64,000 nucleotides of DNA from Granulicatella sp041433555 (GTDB lineage: Bacteria; Bacillota; Bacilli; Lactobacillales; Aerococcaceae), in NCBI RefSeq assembly GCF_041433555.1, contig NZ_JAPWBR010000006.1:14002-78001 (forward strand). Reading direction: 5' to 3'. Below are positions 61,681-64,000 of this stretch, piece by piece. The translations under genes were made by a program, and so were the position numbers. The first letter of the stretch is position 1. Each line of letters begins with the position of its first letter. A model generated the notes under the pieces. The model saw only the letters and a program-made list of their open reading frames with translations, had not been told where the DNA came from and did not search any database.

Positions 61681-62664
61681 ATGTCAGATTTAATTAGTGT
61701 CATTGTTCCTGTATACAATGTTGAACAGTATTTAGAAAAATGTGTCGACTCAATTAAAAATCAAAGTTACCCACATCTTGAGATTTTATTGATTGATGAT
61801 GGTGCAACGGATAGTAGTGGTCACTTATGTGATACTCTTGCAGAGTCAGATTCAAGGATTAAAGTTTTTCATAAAGAAAATGGAGGTCTTTCAGATGCAC
61901 GTAATTTTGGCTCGCAACATGCAAGTGGGGCATTCATCCTTTTCCTTGATTCAGATGATTATATTCATCCTCATATGATTGAAAGTTTATATGGGCAAAT
62001 GATAAAAGAAGATGCCGACGTTTCCGTGTGCAATATTATGAATGTCTATGAAACGGGAGAGTCTCCGCAGTGTGTAGATCCTGACTTATATTTTGTGATG
62101 AACACAGACGAATTCTTGAAAGAATATCTTGTTGGGAAATTAGTACCAGGAAGTATTTGTAATAAATTGATTCGAAAAGAAATTGCGGCTCAACTGCAAT
62201 TCCCAGTAGGAAAGATTTACGAAGATGCGTTCTATCATTTTGATTTAATTCAAGTGGCTCATAAATATGTGGTGAATACTAAACCATATTATTATTATTA
62301 TCATCGTGGAAATAGTATTACAACATCTACATTTAGCAAACGTGATTTCAATTATATTGAGATTTACACTAAATTTAGTCGTTACGTAGAAGAGCAATAT
62401 CCTGATTTACAGGAAGAAATGTTTTTTAGATTATCATATGCTTACTTCTTTATATTTGATAAGTTACTTCATGTAGAGGAATATCAAAAATTAGAAGAAT
62501 ATAAAGTTGTACGTGGTTATTTAAAACAAAATGCATTGAAAATTGCTAGAAATCGAATCTTCCAAAAAGGAAGACGTCTTGCTGCATTATTCTTAAAAGT
62601 GAATGTAAGACTTTATCGCTTTGTAATGTTGGCAAATGAAAGAAAAACGAAACAGATACACTAA
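61681..62664 (+). CDS. Family-2 glycosyltransferase
   Basis: The 327-residue protein carries the GT-A fold signature SVIVPVYNVEQYLEKCVDSI (about 6-25), LIDDGATDSSGHLCD (about 37-51), NGGLSDARNFG (about 67-77) and the metal-binding FLDSDDYIHPHMIES (about 88-102). There are no membrane helices, so it works on the inner face with the lipid-linked acceptor. Many such enzymes extend repeat units of surface polymers; the sugar donor cannot be inferred. It is two bases after the flippase and 21 before the DltD-like gene. Confidence 0.92.
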   Translation: MSDLISVIVPVYNVEQYLEKCVDSIKNQSYPHLEILLIDDGATDSSGHLCDTLAESDSRIKVFHKENGGLSDARNFGSQHASGAFILFLDSDDYIHPHMIESLYGQMIKEDADVSVCNIMNVYETGESPQCVDPDLYFVMNTDEFLKEYLVGKLVPGSICNKLIRKEIAAQLQFPVGKIYEDAFYHFDLIQVAHKYVVNTKPYYYYYHRGNSITTSTFSKRDFNYIEIYTKFSRYVEEQYPDLQEEMFFRLSYAYFFIFDKLLHVEEYQKLEEYKVVRGYLKQNALKIARNRIFQKGRRLAALFLKVNVRLYRFVMLANERKTKQIH

Positions 62665-62685
62665 AAGATATTGGATGGGTTATAG

Positions 62686-63852
62686 ATGAAGAAAATTAAG
62701 GCGTTTCTCTTAGCCTTTGTGCTTTCGATTGTGACCGTAATCTTGATTGTAATGGGGATTAAGATTTATAATCAACAATTTACAACAGATGAAAACAATA
62801 CGGTTCGTTATAATTTCAATTACGCGAAGTTTAAAAATAGAGAACTTTTAGAAAAGAATATCGATAAAGATACATTAGTAGTTCTAGGGTCCTCTGAATT
62901 ATCTGTGGGATTCGATGAACCGTATCATTATACAAGCTTATTTAACTATCGTGATTTTCATATTATGCCGATTGGTGGAGGAAACTTCCAAAATATAATT
63001 CAGGCGTTTACGCTTGGTTCCATCGGAGATAGTATTGTCAATAAGAAGTTGGTTATCAGTGAATCGTTCGGGTGGTTTGATCAATATGGAATTGATCCAA
63101 AAGCGTTCATCAGTCGTATTTCAACAGAACATATGTATTACGCATTAAAGAACGAGAATCTGAAATTGGAAACACGGACAAAGTTGATTAACAGAGCTAT
63201 TGAATTAGCTAAAGATAATTCAGTCTTAAAAGAACGATTTGAACGATTTAAGCGTGTGCTTATCGATGGAGAAGGAAACTTTTGGGATGAATTTCTCGTA
63301 AAAATGGATGTTGAAAAATCTGATTTAATTACAGAAACAAAATTTAGTATTTATAGTAAGGTGAAACTTCGTCCTTATTCAGGAGATGTGACACCTGATT
63401 ATAATTGGGATGAGCTCTTAAAAAATGCTGAAGCAGATGCTAAAGAGCGAACAAATAATAATGAGTTTGGAATAGAAAACAATACTTTCGATAAGAACAT
63501 CAAAAATAATATGGAGAAACGAAAAGGAAAAGATTATTTCTATAAATATTCGGATTCTCCAGAGTATAGCGATTTTGAATTGTTACTTGAAATTGCCAAA
63601 GAGCTTGGGTTAGATGTTCGTGTGATCAACTTCCCGATTAATGGAAAGTGGAACGATTATATTGGAGTGGATGCGGAACAACGTAAAATCTATCGTGAGA
63701 AGTTGACGAATATCGTTCAATCTTATGGTTATACTATCTTCGACTTAGGGGATAAGGAATATGAACCATATTACATGTACGATACCGTTCATCCAGGGTG
63801 GAAGGCATGGATTGAAGCGTCCAGAGATTTATATCAATTTTTTAAACAATAA
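62686..63852 (+). CDS. DltD-like SGNH-family protein (orphan)
   Basis: The 388-residue protein has an N-terminal signal-anchor helix (about 7-27) and an extracytoplasmic domain. VVLGSSELSVGFDEP (about 65-79) carries the catalytic serine, and YDTVHPGWKAWIEA near the C-terminus carries an Asp and His pair. This is the DltD pattern. DltD normally transfers D-alanine to teichoic acid together with DltA, DltB and DltC, none of which are in the window. It may serve a dlt system located elsewhere or act on another group of the polymer. It is the last gene before the window end. Confidence 0.85.
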   Translation: MKKIKAFLLAFVLSIVTVILIVMGIKIYNQQFTTDENNTVRYNFNYAKFKNRELLEKNIDKDTLVVLGSSELSVGFDEPYHYTSLFNYRDFHIMPIGGGNFQNIIQAFTLGSIGDSIVNKKLVISESFGWFDQYGIDPKAFISRISTEHMYYALKNENLKLETRTKLINRAIELAKDNSVLKERFERFKRVLIDGEGNFWDEFLVKMDVEKSDLITETKFSIYSKVKLRPYSGDVTPDYNWDELLKNAEADAKERTNNNEFGIENNTFDKNIKNNMEKRKGKDYFYKYSDSPEYSDFELLLEIAKELGLDVRVINFPINGKWNDYIGVDAEQRKIYREKLTNIVQSYGYTIFDLGDKEYEPYYMYDTVHPGWKAWIEASRDLYQFFKQ

Positions 63853-63963
63853 AAGTAAAGTTTAAGAATTGATAGGTGTCCAGAATTCTATATTATTGAA
63901 GCGTTCTTTCTCAATTAGTTTTGATGAGGAGATTTAAGAAGGAATTAAGTAACAAATTGTTGC

Positions 63964-64000
63964 GGCTCTTTGTCAAATAGAGTTGATGAAGAATTTTAGG
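63964..64000. mobile_element. Start of an ISL3-family-like insertion sequence (partial)
   Basis: The last bases begin with GGCTCTTTGTCAA and continue into GTTGATGAAG, a pattern I associate with ISL3-family terminal inverted repeats. The element would run out of the window, so the transposase is not visible. The 111 bases before it (63853-63963) carry no gene. Confidence 0.45.

Overview
This 64 kb window looks like chromosomal DNA of a low-GC Gram-positive bacterium of the order Lactobacillales. The evidence is AT-rich DNA, strong Shine-Dalgarno sites, HPr/enzyme I PTS genes, a T-box before thrS, vitamin salvage through ECF-type BioY and PanT-like components, a DUF1827 gene, the DnaB/DnaI primosome pair, and LytR-CpsA-Psr ligases. 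A Granulicatella- or Carnobacteriaceae-like organism is my best guess, but the sequence alone does not prove the genus. No rRNA, tRNA or CRISPR array was seen.

Region 1 (1-3.9 kb) holds a mannose-family PTS in two transcription units: EIIA, a YajC-like protein and an unknown membrane protein, then EIIB-EIIC-EIID. Region 2 (3.9-12.4 kb) holds a divergent biotin unit (birA-bioY, with a BirA operator), murA, rho, and a ybaK/yunD/yutD/HAD/DUF1461 run. Region 3 (12.4-18.7 kb) encodes a polyprenyl-phosphate glycosyltransferase and two tandem YfhO proteins, the type of set that glycosylates lipoteichoic acid; the second yfhO is cut by an in-frame TAA. Region 4 (18.7-25.5 kb) is a lipoate/ADP-ribosylation operon: amidase, flavin oxidoreductase, luciferase-like monooxygenase, GcvH-L, zinc macrodomain, class M sirtuin, and lipoate ligase. 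It couples lipoylation of GcvH-L to reversible ADP-ribosylation, and the leading amidase may be a lipoamidase.

Region 5 (25.5-36.2 kb) is housekeeping: pgpA, ferredoxin-NADP reductase and a PAP2-like gene on the minus strand, then cyclophilin, an S1 protein, pgi, coaE-nrdR-dnaB-dnaI, and T-box-controlled thrS. Region 6 (36.2-44.7 kb) begins with a 354 bp foldback repeat, a 25 bp tandem repeat and a promoter followed at once by a terminator. It continues with a MATE transporter, a dGTPase-like HD protein, joined IS-like ends, DUF1827, ptsHI, a 50-residue membrane peptide gene with its own promoter and terminator, a pantothenate-type ECF S component and coaBC.

Region 7 (44.8-63.9 kb) is a cell-surface polymer locus. 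It has an initiating phosphoglycosyl transferase, an aminotransferase and a 4,6-dehydratase (predicted to make an amino-trideoxy sugar), glycosyltransferases, two LCP ligases, TarI/TarJ (CDP-ribitol synthesis), three LicD-type transferases, a Wzy-like polymerase, a Wzz-like protein with a possible degenerate kinase tail, a Wzx flippase and an orphan DltD-like protein. The set resembles the pneumococcal way of making teichoic acid by a Wzy-type route, but no choline genes and no CDP-ribitol polymerase lie in the window. The last 37 bases look like the end of an ISL3-family insertion sequence.
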